Part shown: one piece after another, positions 7,210 through 15,037 of the stretch
How the letters are laid out: each line of letters starts with the position of its first letter
Position numbering within the stretch: position 1 is the first letter of the stretch
Origin: PR03 sp031362725
GTDB taxonomy: Bacteria; Myxococcota_A; UBA9160; PR03
DNA length: 18,889 bases
Direction: 5' to 3'
Assembly: GCA_031362725.1 (NCBI GenBank)
Contig: JANLTC010000078.1
Span: 1 to 18,889, forward strand
The notes under the pieces: model-generated
The model's database searches: none
The model's input: only the letters and a program-made list of their open reading frames with translations
What the model was told of the DNA's origin: nothing
Position numbers and translations under genes: made by a program

Positions 7210-8092
7210 CGCGACAAGCCCGGCGCTCTCCGCGCGAGCCGGCGCGCCGCGCCGCAACGGAGCGCTGCGTCAGCTCTGGCTGGTGGCGCGCCTCGACCTC
7301 GGCGAGTCGTTGCGTGCGCGCTGGTTCGCGGTGTACGCGGCGCTCTTCGGCGGGATCGTCGCGATGCTCTTCGTGTTCGGCCTGACCGAGTCGCGCATCC
7401 TCGGCTTCCTGGGTCTCTCGCGTCTGCTCGTCACCTACATCCAGCTCTGCATGGCGATCCTGCCGATCTTCGTTCTCGTCACGACCGTGCGTTCCGTTGC
7501 GGGCGATCGCGAAGCGGGCGTCTTCGAGTACCTGCTCTCGCTTCCAGTCGGGCTCGGCGCGTGGTTCTGGGGTCGCATGCTCGGGCGCTTCGTCGTGGTG
7601 TATCTGCCGGTGCTGCTCGCGATGGGCGCTGCGGCGGGCTGGGCGGTCTACACGGGCATCGAGGTGCCCTGGACGCTGTTCGGGCTCTACGCGGCGCTGC
7701 TCGCCGCGATCTCGGCGTGCTTCCTCGGTCTCGCGATGGGGATCTCGGCGGTGGCGCGCAGCGTCGACGTCGCGCAGGGCGCGGCCTTCGCGCTCTGGCT
7801 GGTGCTGATCCTATTCCTCGATCTGATCCTGCTCGGCGTGCTGATCAAACAGCACGTACCGGCGGAGACGGTAGTGGGTCTCGCACTCGCGAATCCGCTG
7901 CAGGTGTTCCGCACGGCGGCGCTGATGCTCTTCGATCCCGATCTCGTGCTGCTCGGCCCGGCTGCATTCGTGATCTTCGATGCGTTCGGGAAGACGGGCT
8001 TCCTGATCTATTCGCTCGTCTATCCGACGGCGCTCGGCATGGCCGCCGCGTCGCTCGGCTACGCGCGCTTCCGGCGGGGCGACCTGCCGTGA
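7181..8092 (+). CDS. nosY: NosY, ABC-2 type permease for NosZ maturation
   Basis: A 303-residue inner-membrane permease. A cytoplasmic N-terminus of about 45 residues is followed by some six hydrophobic helices (roughly 48-68, 84-103, 134-157, 165-188, 200-222 and 272-295). The GDREAGVFEYLLSLPV segment (108-123) between helices 2 and 3 is the conserved NosY coupling region. It partners NosF and NosD in copper-centre assembly. I chose the GTG at 7181 because GGAG lies seven bases upstream; the ATG at 7196 (five residues shorter) is the alternative. The gene overlaps nosL by 29 bases. It is the last recognisable nos gene; the next gene is convergent and ends 30 bases away, so the operon ends here, though I see no strong terminator. 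Confidence 0.93.
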   Translation: MTEVPMSIPSATSPALSARAGAPRRNGALRQLWLVARLDLGESLRARWFAVYAALFGGIVAMLFVFGLTESRILGFLGLSRLLVTYIQLCMAILPIFVLVTTVRSVAGDREAGVFEYLLSLPVGLGAWFWGRMLGRFVVVYLPVLLAMGAAAGWAVYTGIEVPWTLFGLYAALLAAISACFLGLAMGISAVARSVDVAQGAAFALWLVLILFLDLILLGVLIKQHVPAETVVGLALANPLQVFRTAALMLFDPDLVLLGPAAFVIFDAFGKTGFLIYSLVYPTALGMAAASLGYARFRRGDLP

Positions 8093-8121
8093 TGCGTCGC
8101 TCCGCGGCGCGAAACAATGCG

Positions 8122-8799
8122 CTAGGTCCTCACCTTGACGTGTCGCGCTCGCTCGAGCGCGTCGAAGAGCGCGCGCAGTTCGCTGGTCTCGAAGCTCGGC
8201 GCGGGTCCCAGTTCTCCCCCTTCGGCGAAGCGCTCCACACGCCGGGTCACTTCGTGTAGCGGCTGCAGCAGCGCACCGCGGATCAACCAGAACACGCCCA
8301 GTGAGAAGACTGCCGAACCGAGCAGAACCGCGAGCACCAGGTCGATGATGAGTCGCAGCGACTCGCGCTTCATCGGAGACAGATCGAAGTGCATCGTCGC
8401 GACCCAGGTATGGCCGTCCTTGTCGAGGATCGGGGGCGCCGTGTAGATGAGATCGGTGTCGCGGCGAACACTCGAGCCCGGGCCGCCCGGATCGCCGGGG
8501 GACACTTCATTCTCGGGCAGCTCGCGCAAGCGAATCTCCAGATCGGCGACTGCTTGCAGCCGGTTTGCGAGGTCGGATACGTCCTTCACGCTGGTGCCGC
8601 GCTGGAGCGCGTTCGCCAGCGTGACGTGGAGCAGGCTCCCGATGCGGTGGGCGTTCACTTCGGCCAGGCGCACGTCGCGCTCATAGAGCCGGTACGGGAC
8701 GATCGCGAGAACTCCCACGACGGCGATCGCGGCGATGAACAGGAGCAGCGCGATCAGGCGGCGTTCGACACTCGACGAGCCGGGTAGCGAGGGCGGCAT
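8122..8799 (-). CDS. Two-helix membrane sensor-like protein ending in a HAMP domain
   Basis: A 225-residue protein with transmembrane helices at about 14-35 and 149-173, an extracytoplasmic domain between them (36-148), and a HAMP-like segment from about 174 to 222 (conserved P180, and an E-V-T-R-R-V-E-R-F heptad pattern from 183). It ends three residues after the HAMP region, so the histidine kinase, cyclase or methyl-accepting domain expected after such a module is absent. Only 29 bases separate its stop from nosY, so a frameshifted output domain is not hidden downstream. The start at 8799 is set by GAGGAGG eight bases upstream; the frame is open for another 76 codons but those residues look non-coding. 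It could be an intact signal-relay partner, or a decayed sensor whose output domain was lost. Its location beside the nos operon may be coincidence. Confidence 0.75.
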   Translation of the reverse strand: MPPSLPGSSSVERRLIALLLFIAAIAVVGVLAIVPYRLYERDVRLAEVNAHRIGSLLHVTLANALQRGTSVKDVSDLANRLQAVADLEIRLRELPENEVSPGDPGGPGSSVRRDTDLIYTAPPILDKDGHTWVATMHFDLSPMKRESLRLIIDLVLAVLLGSAVFSLGVFWLIRGALLQPLHEVTRRVERFAEGGELGPAPSFETSELRALFDALERARHVKVRT

Positions 8800-8807
8800 G
8801 GCGGGGA

Positions 8808-8814
8808 CCTCCTC
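8808..8814 (-). promoter_or_regulatory. Strong ribosome binding site for the HAMP protein
   Basis: GAGGAGG on the minus strand, eight bases before the ATG whose first base is 8799. It fixes the start of that gene against longer in-frame alternatives up to 9027. Confidence 0.7.
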
Positions 8815-8906
8815 ACCCGTCCGTCGCAGGAGTCGTGCCATCTCGTCGGGCGTCCGCTCGCGACGGCGGGCGCTTCGGCAGGTCGTCTCGATCGCAGGTA
8901 CCGCCG

Positions 8907-8928
8907 CGTTGTGCGACACAACGTCGCA
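8907..8928. promoter_or_regulatory. Two overlapping inverted repeats in a divergent spacer, putative operator
   Basis: CGTTGTG-CGA-CACAACG (8907-8923) is a perfect 7-bp inverted repeat. Overlapping it, TGCGAC-ACAAC-GTCGCA (8912-8928) is a perfect 6-bp inverted repeat. They lie between the HAMP gene (start 8799, minus) and the DUF77-family gene (start 9055, plus), where a divergent promoter would be expected. The TTGTG/CACAA arms recall sites of Crp/Fnr- or Rex-type regulators, but the 3-base spacing does not match those families, so I do not name a regulator. Confidence 0.4.
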
Positions 8929-9040
8929 GTGCCTGACCCGAATGAGTCGCTGAGGAGCCGGTGCCCAAGCCATGCTGGCACGCCGCAGGTCATCGACTCG
9001 CCTCGGGCGAGGGTACGAGAAATGCACTCCATGAGGATCC

Positions 9041-9046
9041 AGGAGG
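9041..9046 (+). promoter_or_regulatory. Ribosome binding site for the thiamine-binding-family gene
   Basis: AGGAGG eight bases before the ATG at 9055. It rules out the longer in-frame starts at 9022 and 9031. Confidence 0.75.
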
Positions 9047-9054
9047 ACCTGATC

Positions 9055-9381
9055 ATGCTTGCCGAGCTACGACTGACGCCCGTCGGTGCCGGAATTCCGT
9101 TTCTTCTGTTGATCGCCGATCTGCTTCCGGTCCTGACGGAGAGTCCCCTGCAGTATCAGGTGCATGCGATGAGTACGACGCTGGAGGGCGACCTCGAGGA
9201 CATCCTGGCAGTCGTGCGCCGCTGCCATGACGTGGCGTGCAAACACGCCGACCGTGTGTTGATCGAGCTCTCGATCGACGATCGCGCGGGTGCGCAAGGC
9301 GAACTCGTCCGGAGCCTGGATCATCTGCACAGCATCAGCGGCCGGCCGCTCGAGCGCCTGGTCCACGAGAGAACGCGCTAG
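9055..9381 (+). CDS. Thiamine-binding protein family (DUF77, MTH1187/YqgV-like)
   Basis: A 108-residue soluble protein, the normal size for this family (about 100). The N-terminal M-x-A-E-L-R-L-T-P-V-G (1-10) strand, the Y-Q-V-H-A-M-S-T-T-L-E-G-D (34-46) core and the ADRVLIELSIDDR stretch (65-77) match the ferredoxin-like fold of the MTH1187 family. Members are often annotated as thiamine- or hydroxymethylpyrimidine-binding and in some bacteria lie near thiamine transport genes. Here there is no thiamine gene nearby, so the ligand is uncertain. A good AGGAGG at 9041-9046 decides the start. The next gene on the same strand begins 30 bases downstream, so the two may be cotranscribed. The upstream spacer holds the inverted repeats at 8907-8928. 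Confidence 0.8.
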   Translation: MLAELRLTPVGAGIPFLLLIADLLPVLTESPLQYQVHAMSTTLEGDLEDILAVVRRCHDVACKHADRVLIELSIDDRAGAQGELVRSLDHLHSISGRPLERLVHERTR

Positions 9382-9411
9382 CAAGGTCGTGCTCATGTCA
9401 CGCTGAAGGGT

Positions 9412-10623
9412 ATGGTGAGCCCGATGCGCATGCGTGGCGTCCTCCCGTCGATGCGCTTCGGTAAACGCTCCGGCGCGGGTGGCGACTCGCCGATCCTCGC
9501 GTACGTCCATCGCAAGGAGAACTTGCGGCCCGGCAACCAGATCGAGCCCCTCTGCGGTGGCGGTGAGGTCTTTCCGGCCATGCTCGCCGCGATCGCCTCT
9601 GCGCGTCGTCAGGTGCACCTGGAGACCTACATCCTCCGGGATGACGGTACTGGCCGGCGTTTTCTCGCGGCCCTGGTCGAGCGCGCTCGGGCAGGCGTGA
9701 GCGTACGACTGCTCTACGACGCGGTGGGCTCGTTCGAGTTGTCCGCGGCCTTCGTAGACGCGCTGCGCGTCGGTGGCGTGCGGGTGGCGGAGTACCACCC
9801 GCTGGCTCCGTGGCGGCCGCGCTCCGGCATGAACCAGCGCGACCACATGAAGATCCTGGTGGTCGACGGCGAAGTCGGCTTCACCGGCGGCATCAACATC
9901 GGCGATGAGTACGCTCCACTCGAAGCTGGCGGCGGTGGTTGGTACGACATGCACGTCCGCGTGCGCGGGCCGGTCGTGCAGGACTTGAACCGATTGTTCG
10001 CGCGAACCTGGTCGCGTGCAACGGACGAGGCCATCGGACCGCAGGGCGATCGTCCTTGCGAAGCGCCGCCGCCGCACGTGCTCGCAGCGGTGATCGACAA
10101 CTTCGGAGTCCGCAATCGTTCGCGCAAACGCATCGCGTATCTGCACGCCATCCGCGCCTCGCACTCGAGCATTTTCTTGATGAGCGCCTACTTCATCCCC
10201 GACCGCGGCTTGCGGCGTGCCCTTCGGGCTGCCGCCCAGCGCGGTGTGCGGGTGCATGTGATCGTTCCTGCCGTCACCGATGTCCGCATCGTGCTGTACG
10301 CGAGCCGTCACCTGTACCCGCGCCTGTTGCGCGGGGGCGTGCGCATTCACGAATGGCCGAGCCGGATGATGCACGCGAAGACAGGCGTGATCGACGGCGT
10401 GTGGTCGACGATCGGTAGCTACAACCTCGACCGCCGCAGCTTGTTCCACAACCTGGAGGCGAGCGTCGTCGTCGCCGACGCGTCTTTCGGTGCCCGCATG
10501 CAGAGCATCTTCGACGACGAACTCGCCCGATCGCGAGACGTGACACTCGCGGAATGCCGTGCGCGCCCGTGGCTCGTGCGTGTGCGGCAGTGGTTCTGCC
10601 ACCTTTGGCGCTACTGGTTGTGA
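9412..10623 (+). CDS. Cardiolipin synthase-like phospholipase D family protein
   Basis: Up to 403 residues with two PLD catalytic HKD motifs: H145-M-K147-x4-D152 followed by GxxxxGGINIGDEY, and H321-A-K323-x4-D328 followed by GSYNLDRRS. The spacing and the GGxNIGDEY/GSxNLDxRS signatures are those of bacterial cardiolipin synthases of the ClsB/ClsC kind, which join phosphatidyl groups to make cardiolipin. There is no N-terminal pair of transmembrane helices as in ClsA, which supports the ClsB-like type; a Trp/Arg-rich C-terminus (386-403) may bind membrane. The start is uncertain: ATG at 9412, 9424, 9430 and 9451 are in frame, and GAAGGG at 9405-9410 is too close to the first, so a start at 9424 is also credible. 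A plain PLD-type hydrolase cannot be excluded. The stop is 25 bases from the end of the convergent RND gene. Confidence 0.87.
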   Translation: MVSPMRMRGVLPSMRFGKRSGAGGDSPILAYVHRKENLRPGNQIEPLCGGGEVFPAMLAAIASARRQVHLETYILRDDGTGRRFLAALVERARAGVSVRLLYDAVGSFELSAAFVDALRVGGVRVAEYHPLAPWRPRSGMNQRDHMKILVVDGEVGFTGGINIGDEYAPLEAGGGGWYDMHVRVRGPVVQDLNRLFARTWSRATDEAIGPQGDRPCEAPPPHVLAAVIDNFGVRNRSRKRIAYLHAIRASHSSIFLMSAYFIPDRGLRRALRAAAQRGVRVHVIVPAVTDVRIVLYASRHLYPRLLRGGVRIHEWPSRMMHAKTGVIDGVWSTIGSYNLDRRSLFHNLEASVVVADASFGARMQSIFDDELARSRDVTLAECRARPWLVRVRQWFCHLWRYWL

Positions 10624-10648
10624 ACGCCTGGCGGTCGTGCGCTCACCT

Positions 10649-13600
10649 TCAGGCGGAAGGGGCGCCCGCGTCGCGCGCCTGGCTTCCCCGCAGCCGCGCG
10701 ATGGCACGGCTGCCCGCACGCTGTGCGTCGTCCACCAGCGTGTAGACCACCGGCACGACGAGCAGCGTCAGCAGCGTCGACGTCACCAGACCGCCGATGC
10801 AGACGATGCCAATCGGGTTGCGCCACTCGGAGCCGTCGCCCCGTCCGAAGGCGACCGGCAGCATCCCGAAGATCGTCGAGACCGCCGTCATCAGCACCGG
10901 CCGCAGCCGCGTCGGCCCTGCCTTCTGCACGGCTTCGAGCAGCGGCAGCCCGCGCGCGCGCAGCGTGTTGGTGTAGTCGACGAGCAGGATGCCGTTCTTC
11001 ATCACGATGCCCATCAGCATCAGGAATGAGATCTGCCCCATCACGTCGAGCGAGTAGCCGGACAGCCAGATCGCAGCGAACGCGCCGATGAACGAGAGCG
11101 GCGCGGAGAGCATGATCGTGAACGGATGCACGAACGAGTCGAACTGCGCGGCGAGAATCATGTAGATCGCCACCATTGCGAGCGCGAACGCGAAGAGCAC
11201 TGCCGACGTGGTTTCGCGCAGCCGCTGGCTCGGACCGACCGGCTGGAAGCTGGTGTCGGCCGGAAGCTCGAGTGCCTGCGCGAAGCGCGTGATTTCGGCA
11301 TCCGCGTAGCCGGCGGACTTGGCGTCGAGGTTTCCGAAGACCGTGATCGAGCGCGTGCGGCTCTCGCGATCGATCTGGACCGGGCCGCTCCCGATGCGCG
11401 GTGTCACCAGGTTTCGCAGCGGCACGAGCGCTCCACTCTGCGCGCGTACCCGCACGAGTTCGAGCTTCTCGAGGTCGTCGCGGTATTCGGGTTTCACCTG
11501 GACGCGGACGTCGTAGCGCTCGCCGCCTTCTTCGAAGCTCGCCGCCTTGTAGCCGGCGTAGAGCGCCGACACGGTGCGGCCGATCTGCAGCGCCGACACG
11601 CCCAGGTCGGCCGCGCGCTCGCGCGTGATGCTGAGCGCGATCTCGGGCTTGCCCGTTTCGTACGAGAGGTAGAGATCGGCGTAGCCGCCAGCGGCGCGCA
11701 TCTTCTCGACCAGCGTCGATGCGTAGTGCTGGAGCTTCTCGATGTCGGGACCGCGGAACGAGTACATCAGCTGCGCGTTGCGCGAGCCCGGCAGGCTGAT
11801 GATGCCGAGTTCTTCGACCGCGAGGTCGCGCAGCGGAAGCTGCTTGGCGCTGATGCGCGCGCGCACCTCGTCCATCAACTGCTGCTGGGTCTTCTGGCGC
11901 TTGCTCTTGTGGACGAGCTGGACGTAGATCAGCGCCTCGTTGACGCGCTTCTTCGCGCCCGATCCGATCGTCGAGAAGGTCAGCGACACTTCCGGCATCG
12001 TGCGCAGCTCCGCCTCGACCGTCTCGACCACCGCGAGCGTCTGCTCGAGGCTGCTGCCGAGCGGACGCTTCAGCCAGACGTTGAACTCCGCGCGATCCTC
12101 CTGCGTGACGAAGTCGATCGGCACGGCGCCTGCCAGAGCGATGCCGCCAGCCATCGCCGCGAGCGCGATCCCGATTACGGTAGGTCGGTGTCGCAATCCC
12201 ACCGCGAGCGCGCGCCGATAGGCCGCCTCGAGTGCGCGGTAACCGCGTTCGAGCGCCCAGAAGGCGCGCCCCTGCCGTTGCTGCACGCGCAGGTAGCGGG
12301 CACACAGCATCGGTGTCAGCGTGAGCGACACCAGCATCGAAGCCAGCACGGCGCTCGTTGCGACCAGGCCGAACTCGCGGAAGAAGCGCCCGACGATCCC
12401 CGACATGAACGCGATCGGCACGAACACCGCGCAGGTCGCGAGCGTGGTCGCGACCACCGCGAGCCCGATCTCGTCGGTCCCGGCCGACGCGGCTTCGGCA
12501 GGCGCCTGGCCTTCTTCCTCCATGTGCCGGTAGATGTTCTCGAGCACGACGATCGCGTCGTCGATCAGCATGCCGATCGACAGCGAGAGCGCCATCAGCG
12601 TCATCGTGTTGAGCGTGAAGCCGAACGCGTAGAAGAATACGAAGCTCGACACCAGCGATGCGGGGATCGCCAGCGCGGTGATCGACGTCGAGCGGACGTT
12701 GCGCAGGAAGAGCAGCACGACCAGCGCGGCGAGCACGGCGCCATAGGCGATGTCGATGCCGACGTCGCGGATCGCCGCGGTGATGAAGACCGACGAGTCG
12801 AGCGCGACCGCGATCTGGTAGCCGGGGGGCAACTCGGCGCGGATCCGCTCGAGTTCCTGTTTCACGGCCTGCGCGACTTCGACGGTGTTTTCCCCCGACT
12901 GGCGGCGCACCAGCAGCGACACGCCGCGCTTGCCGTCGAGTCGCGAGACGGTGCGCTCTTCCGCCATCCCGTCCTCGACGGTCGTCACGTCTTCGAGGTG
13001 GATGGTGCGGCCTTGCCGCTCGGCCACGACCAGGCCGCCAAACTGATTGGCGTTGGTGAGCTTGCCGAGCGTCTTCAGCGACCACTCCCCGCTACCGGTA
13101 TCGAGGCGCCCGCCCGGTAGCTCGACGTGTTCGCGTTGCAACGCGGCGATCACGTCGTCGACCCCGAGGCCGTAGCCGCCGAGCCGCACCGGGTCGATCC
13201 AGACGCGAATCTCGCGCGCGCGATCGCCGGCGAGCGTGACGCTGCCCACGCCCGGCACGCGCTCGAGCCGGGTCTTCACGCGCTTGTCAGCGAACTCGGA
13301 GAGCGTGCGGATCGCGTGGGGACCCGACAGCATGATGGCGAGGATCGGCGCCGCGTCCGGATCGACGCGGTTCACCACTGGCACCTCGGCGTCCTTCGGG
13401 AGGTCGCCGCTCACGGCTGCGACCCGGTCGCGGACTTCCTGCACCTTGCGCCCGATGTCGTATTCGAGTTCGAACTCGATGTAGATCAGCGACAGCGAGT
13501 CGGTCGACTGGCTCGAGAGCGTACGGATGCCCTCGATGGTGTTGATCGATTCCTCGAGGATCTGCGTCACCTCGCGCTCGACCGTTTCGGGCGCGGCGCC

Positions 13601-13756
13601 GGGCAGGGGCGTCACGACCGTGACGATCGGCATCTCGACGCGCGGGAAGAGGTCGACACCGAGCCGCGGCAGCGAGACGATCCCGAGCACGATGAAGCCG
13701 CCCACCAGCATCACGGCGAAGACGGGACGGCGGATCGAGATGTCTGCGAGTCTCAC
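10649..13756 (-). CDS. RND efflux pump, inner-membrane transporter (HAE1 family)
   Basis: A full-length 1035-residue RND transporter. It opens with the typical I-S-I-R-R-P-V-F-A-V-M (6-16) first helix and shows the internal duplication of the family: two groups of helices, about 330-490 and 850-1005, each followed or preceded by large periplasmic loops (about 30-330 and 545-850). The proton-relay acids D399-D400 sit in the helix-4 motif GMLIDDAIVVLENI, and the matching lysine is K920 in GIVMKNGILLVDY. This identifies a drug/hydrophobe-type (HAE1) exporter rather than a metal (HME) pump; the substrate is not predictable. It starts with GTG at 13756, overlapping the adaptor stop by four bases (GTGA), so the two are translationally coupled. 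No outer-membrane factor gene follows. The stop lies 25 bases from the convergent cardiolipin synthase-like gene. Confidence 0.95.
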   Translation of the reverse strand: MRLADISIRRPVFAVMLVGGFIVLGIVSLPRLGVDLFPRVEMPIVTVVTPLPGAAPETVEREVTQILEESINTIEGIRTLSSQSTDSLSLIYIEFELEYDIGRKVQEVRDRVAAVSGDLPKDAEVPVVNRVDPDAAPILAIMLSGPHAIRTLSEFADKRVKTRLERVPGVGSVTLAGDRAREIRVWIDPVRLGGYGLGVDDVIAALQREHVELPGGRLDTGSGEWSLKTLGKLTNANQFGGLVVAERQGRTIHLEDVTTVEDGMAEERTVSRLDGKRGVSLLVRRQSGENTVEVAQAVKQELERIRAELPPGYQIAVALDSSVFITAAIRDVGIDIAYGAVLAALVVLLFLRNVRSTSITALAIPASLVSSFVFFYAFGFTLNTMTLMALSLSIGMLIDDAIVVLENIYRHMEEEGQAPAEAASAGTDEIGLAVVATTLATCAVFVPIAFMSGIVGRFFREFGLVATSAVLASMLVSLTLTPMLCARYLRVQQRQGRAFWALERGYRALEAAYRRALAVGLRHRPTVIGIALAAMAGGIALAGAVPIDFVTQEDRAEFNVWLKRPLGSSLEQTLAVVETVEAELRTMPEVSLTFSTIGSGAKKRVNEALIYVQLVHKSKRQKTQQQLMDEVRARISAKQLPLRDLAVEELGIISLPGSRNAQLMYSFRGPDIEKLQHYASTLVEKMRAAGGYADLYLSYETGKPEIALSITRERAADLGVSALQIGRTVSALYAGYKAASFEEGGERYDVRVQVKPEYRDDLEKLELVRVRAQSGALVPLRNLVTPRIGSGPVQIDRESRTRSITVFGNLDAKSAGYADAEITRFAQALELPADTSFQPVGPSQRLRETTSAVLFAFALAMVAIYMILAAQFDSFVHPFTIMLSAPLSFIGAFAAIWLSGYSLDVMGQISFLMLMGIVMKNGILLVDYTNTLRARGLPLLEAVQKAGPTRLRPVLMTAVSTIFGMLPVAFGRGDGSEWRNPIGIVCIGGLVTSTLLTLLVVPVVYTLVDDAQRAGSRAIARLRGSQARDAGAPSA

Positions 13757-14946
13757 GGCTTGGCGTCCTTGGCTTCCTCTCGGGATTGCTCTCGCACGCG
13801 CATACCCGGCGCGAGCTGACCGGTCGCGCCGTCCACGATCACCGGCGCGTCGACGCGCAGCCCGTCCAGCACCTCGACCTGGTCTTCGGTCACGACGCCT
13901 AGCGTCACGGGCACCGACGTCGCGACGCCGTCGCGCACGATGAAGACACGCGAGCGGCCGTCCTCGGAGTGGAGGGCGGCGCGCGGAATCATCAGCACGT
14001 CGCGCTTCGACTGCGGCACGATCTCGATCAGCGCGAAGACGCCCGCCTTCAGCGCGTGGTCGGCGTTGCCGACGCGCATCCGCACCGTGTAGGTGCGGGT
14101 GGCCGGATCGATCGCGTCGGACACCGACTCGACTTCCGTCTGGATCGGTGCGGCAATCCCCTCGATGTGGATCAGCGCAGGATCACCGACGCGCACCAGC
14201 GACAGCCGGCTTTCCGGGATCGTCGCGCGCGCTTCCAGTTCGCCGCTCTCCTGCAGCACGACGACGATCGTCTGGGGCTGGACCAGCGCGGTGGTGCCTT
14301 CGTCGGCGAGCCGCGCGACGATCGAGCCTGCGTAGGGAGCCCCAACGAGTGTGCGATCGAGCTTGTGTCGTGCGAGCGCCAGCGCTTGCACGGCCTGCTC
14401 CTCGCCGGAGCGCGCTACTGCGACGCCGGTCTCGAGCTTCTCGATCTGCTGCGCGGGGACGATGTTCTGCTTCTGCAATTCGCGTGCGCGCGCGAGATCG
14501 GCTTCGACCTGACGCGCTTCCGCGCGGGCATGATCGAGTGCCGCCTGTGCCTGGCGCAACCCCATCTCGTACGGCTCGCGGTCGATCTGGAATAGCGGCG
14601 CGCCGGCTTCGACGCGATCCCCTTCGTCGACGAAGACGCGATCGATGCGGCCCTGTACCTCGACACCGATCTTGCTCTCGCGCTTTGCCTCGAGACTGCC
14701 CGGTGCGTCGATGCGCTGGACGATCGCCCCACGCCGAACGGGGACGGTGTGCACCACGGTCTCGAGCTCGGCGGTCGGCGCTGGCTTCGCAACGGGTGTC
14801 GGCGGCGCGTCGCCGCGCGAGCATCCGACGCTGGCGGCGCCGAGGGTGAAGAACGTGAGCAGCGCAGCGATGCGTTTCGTCGCGCTGCGGGACCGAATGT
14901 CGCGAGTGTTCTGGCCATGTGCGCCGTTTCGCCCCAGCAATCGCAT
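13753..14946 (-). CDS. RND efflux periplasmic adaptor (membrane fusion protein), lipoprotein
   Basis: A 397-residue adaptor linking the RND pump to an outer-membrane channel. A hydrophobic segment (26-41) ends in SVGC, with C42 the likely lipidation site. The first lipoyl half (about 93-122, V-D-E-G-D-R-V-x-A-G) is followed by an alpha-helical hairpin rich in Ala, Glu and Gln (125-195) and the second lipoyl half (about 199-231, VGAPYAGSIVARLADEG). Beta-barrel and membrane-proximal domains fill the rest. The start at 14946 is the only ATG before the signal; a GGGAG abuts it, closer than usual, so the start is not beyond doubt. It overlaps the RND gene by four bases and lies 91 bases downstream of the hemerythrin gene on the same strand, probably in one operon. 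Confidence 0.92.
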   Translation of the reverse strand: MRLLGRNGAHGQNTRDIRSRSATKRIAALLTFFTLGAASVGCSRGDAPPTPVAKPAPTAELETVVHTVPVRRGAIVQRIDAPGSLEAKRESKIGVEVQGRIDRVFVDEGDRVEAGAPLFQIDREPYEMGLRQAQAALDHARAEARQVEADLARARELQKQNIVPAQQIEKLETGVAVARSGEEQAVQALALARHKLDRTLVGAPYAGSIVARLADEGTTALVQPQTIVVVLQESGELEARATIPESRLSLVRVGDPALIHIEGIAAPIQTEVESVSDAIDPATRTYTVRMRVGNADHALKAGVFALIEIVPQSKRDVLMIPRAALHSEDGRSRVFIVRDGVATSVPVTLGVVTEDQVEVLDGLRVDAPVIVDGATGQLAPGMRVREQSREEAKDAKP

Positions 14947-15037
14947 CTCCCGCGAGGGAATGCCTCGCCAGCGCGCTACCGGAACGCTTTGCGAGACTCA
15001 TGCCGCCGCCGCTCGCGGCCGTCGCAAGCACCCGGCG

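Noticed and set aside
8093..8121. Terminator at the end of the nos operon
   Set aside because: The 29-base convergent gap has no convincing hairpin and no T run.
8092..8259. Possible small gene beginning in a TGATG overlap with the nosY stop
   Set aside because: The frame runs antisense through the HAMP gene without conserved features or a signal; the ATG overlap is probably chance.
10646..10660. CCTTC/GAAGG inverted repeat at the end of the RND gene as a bidirectional terminator
   Set aside because: Five base pairs, overlaps coding sequence, and lacks a T tract.
9067..10719. A 550-codon open frame on the minus strand
   Set aside because: It covers both the DUF77-family gene and the HKD-motif gene on the opposite strand; those have conserved motifs and, for the first, a good ribosome binding site.
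10611..13085. An 824-codon open frame on the minus strand overlapping the RND gene in another frame
   Set aside because: It runs through the same DNA as the conserved RND protein and is extremely Arg/Ala-rich with no recognisable motif.
11126..13120. A 664-codon open frame on the plus strand inside the RND gene
   Set aside because: It is antisense to a clearly conserved transporter; its composition (Arg, Asp, His, Glu) mirrors the complementary codons and shows no domain.
10649..13756. Calling the RND pump a copper or silver exporter linked to the nos operon
   Set aside because: The adjacent D399-D400 and K920 pattern fits drug/hydrophobe pumps; I see no methionine-rich metal pathway characteristic of CusA-type proteins.
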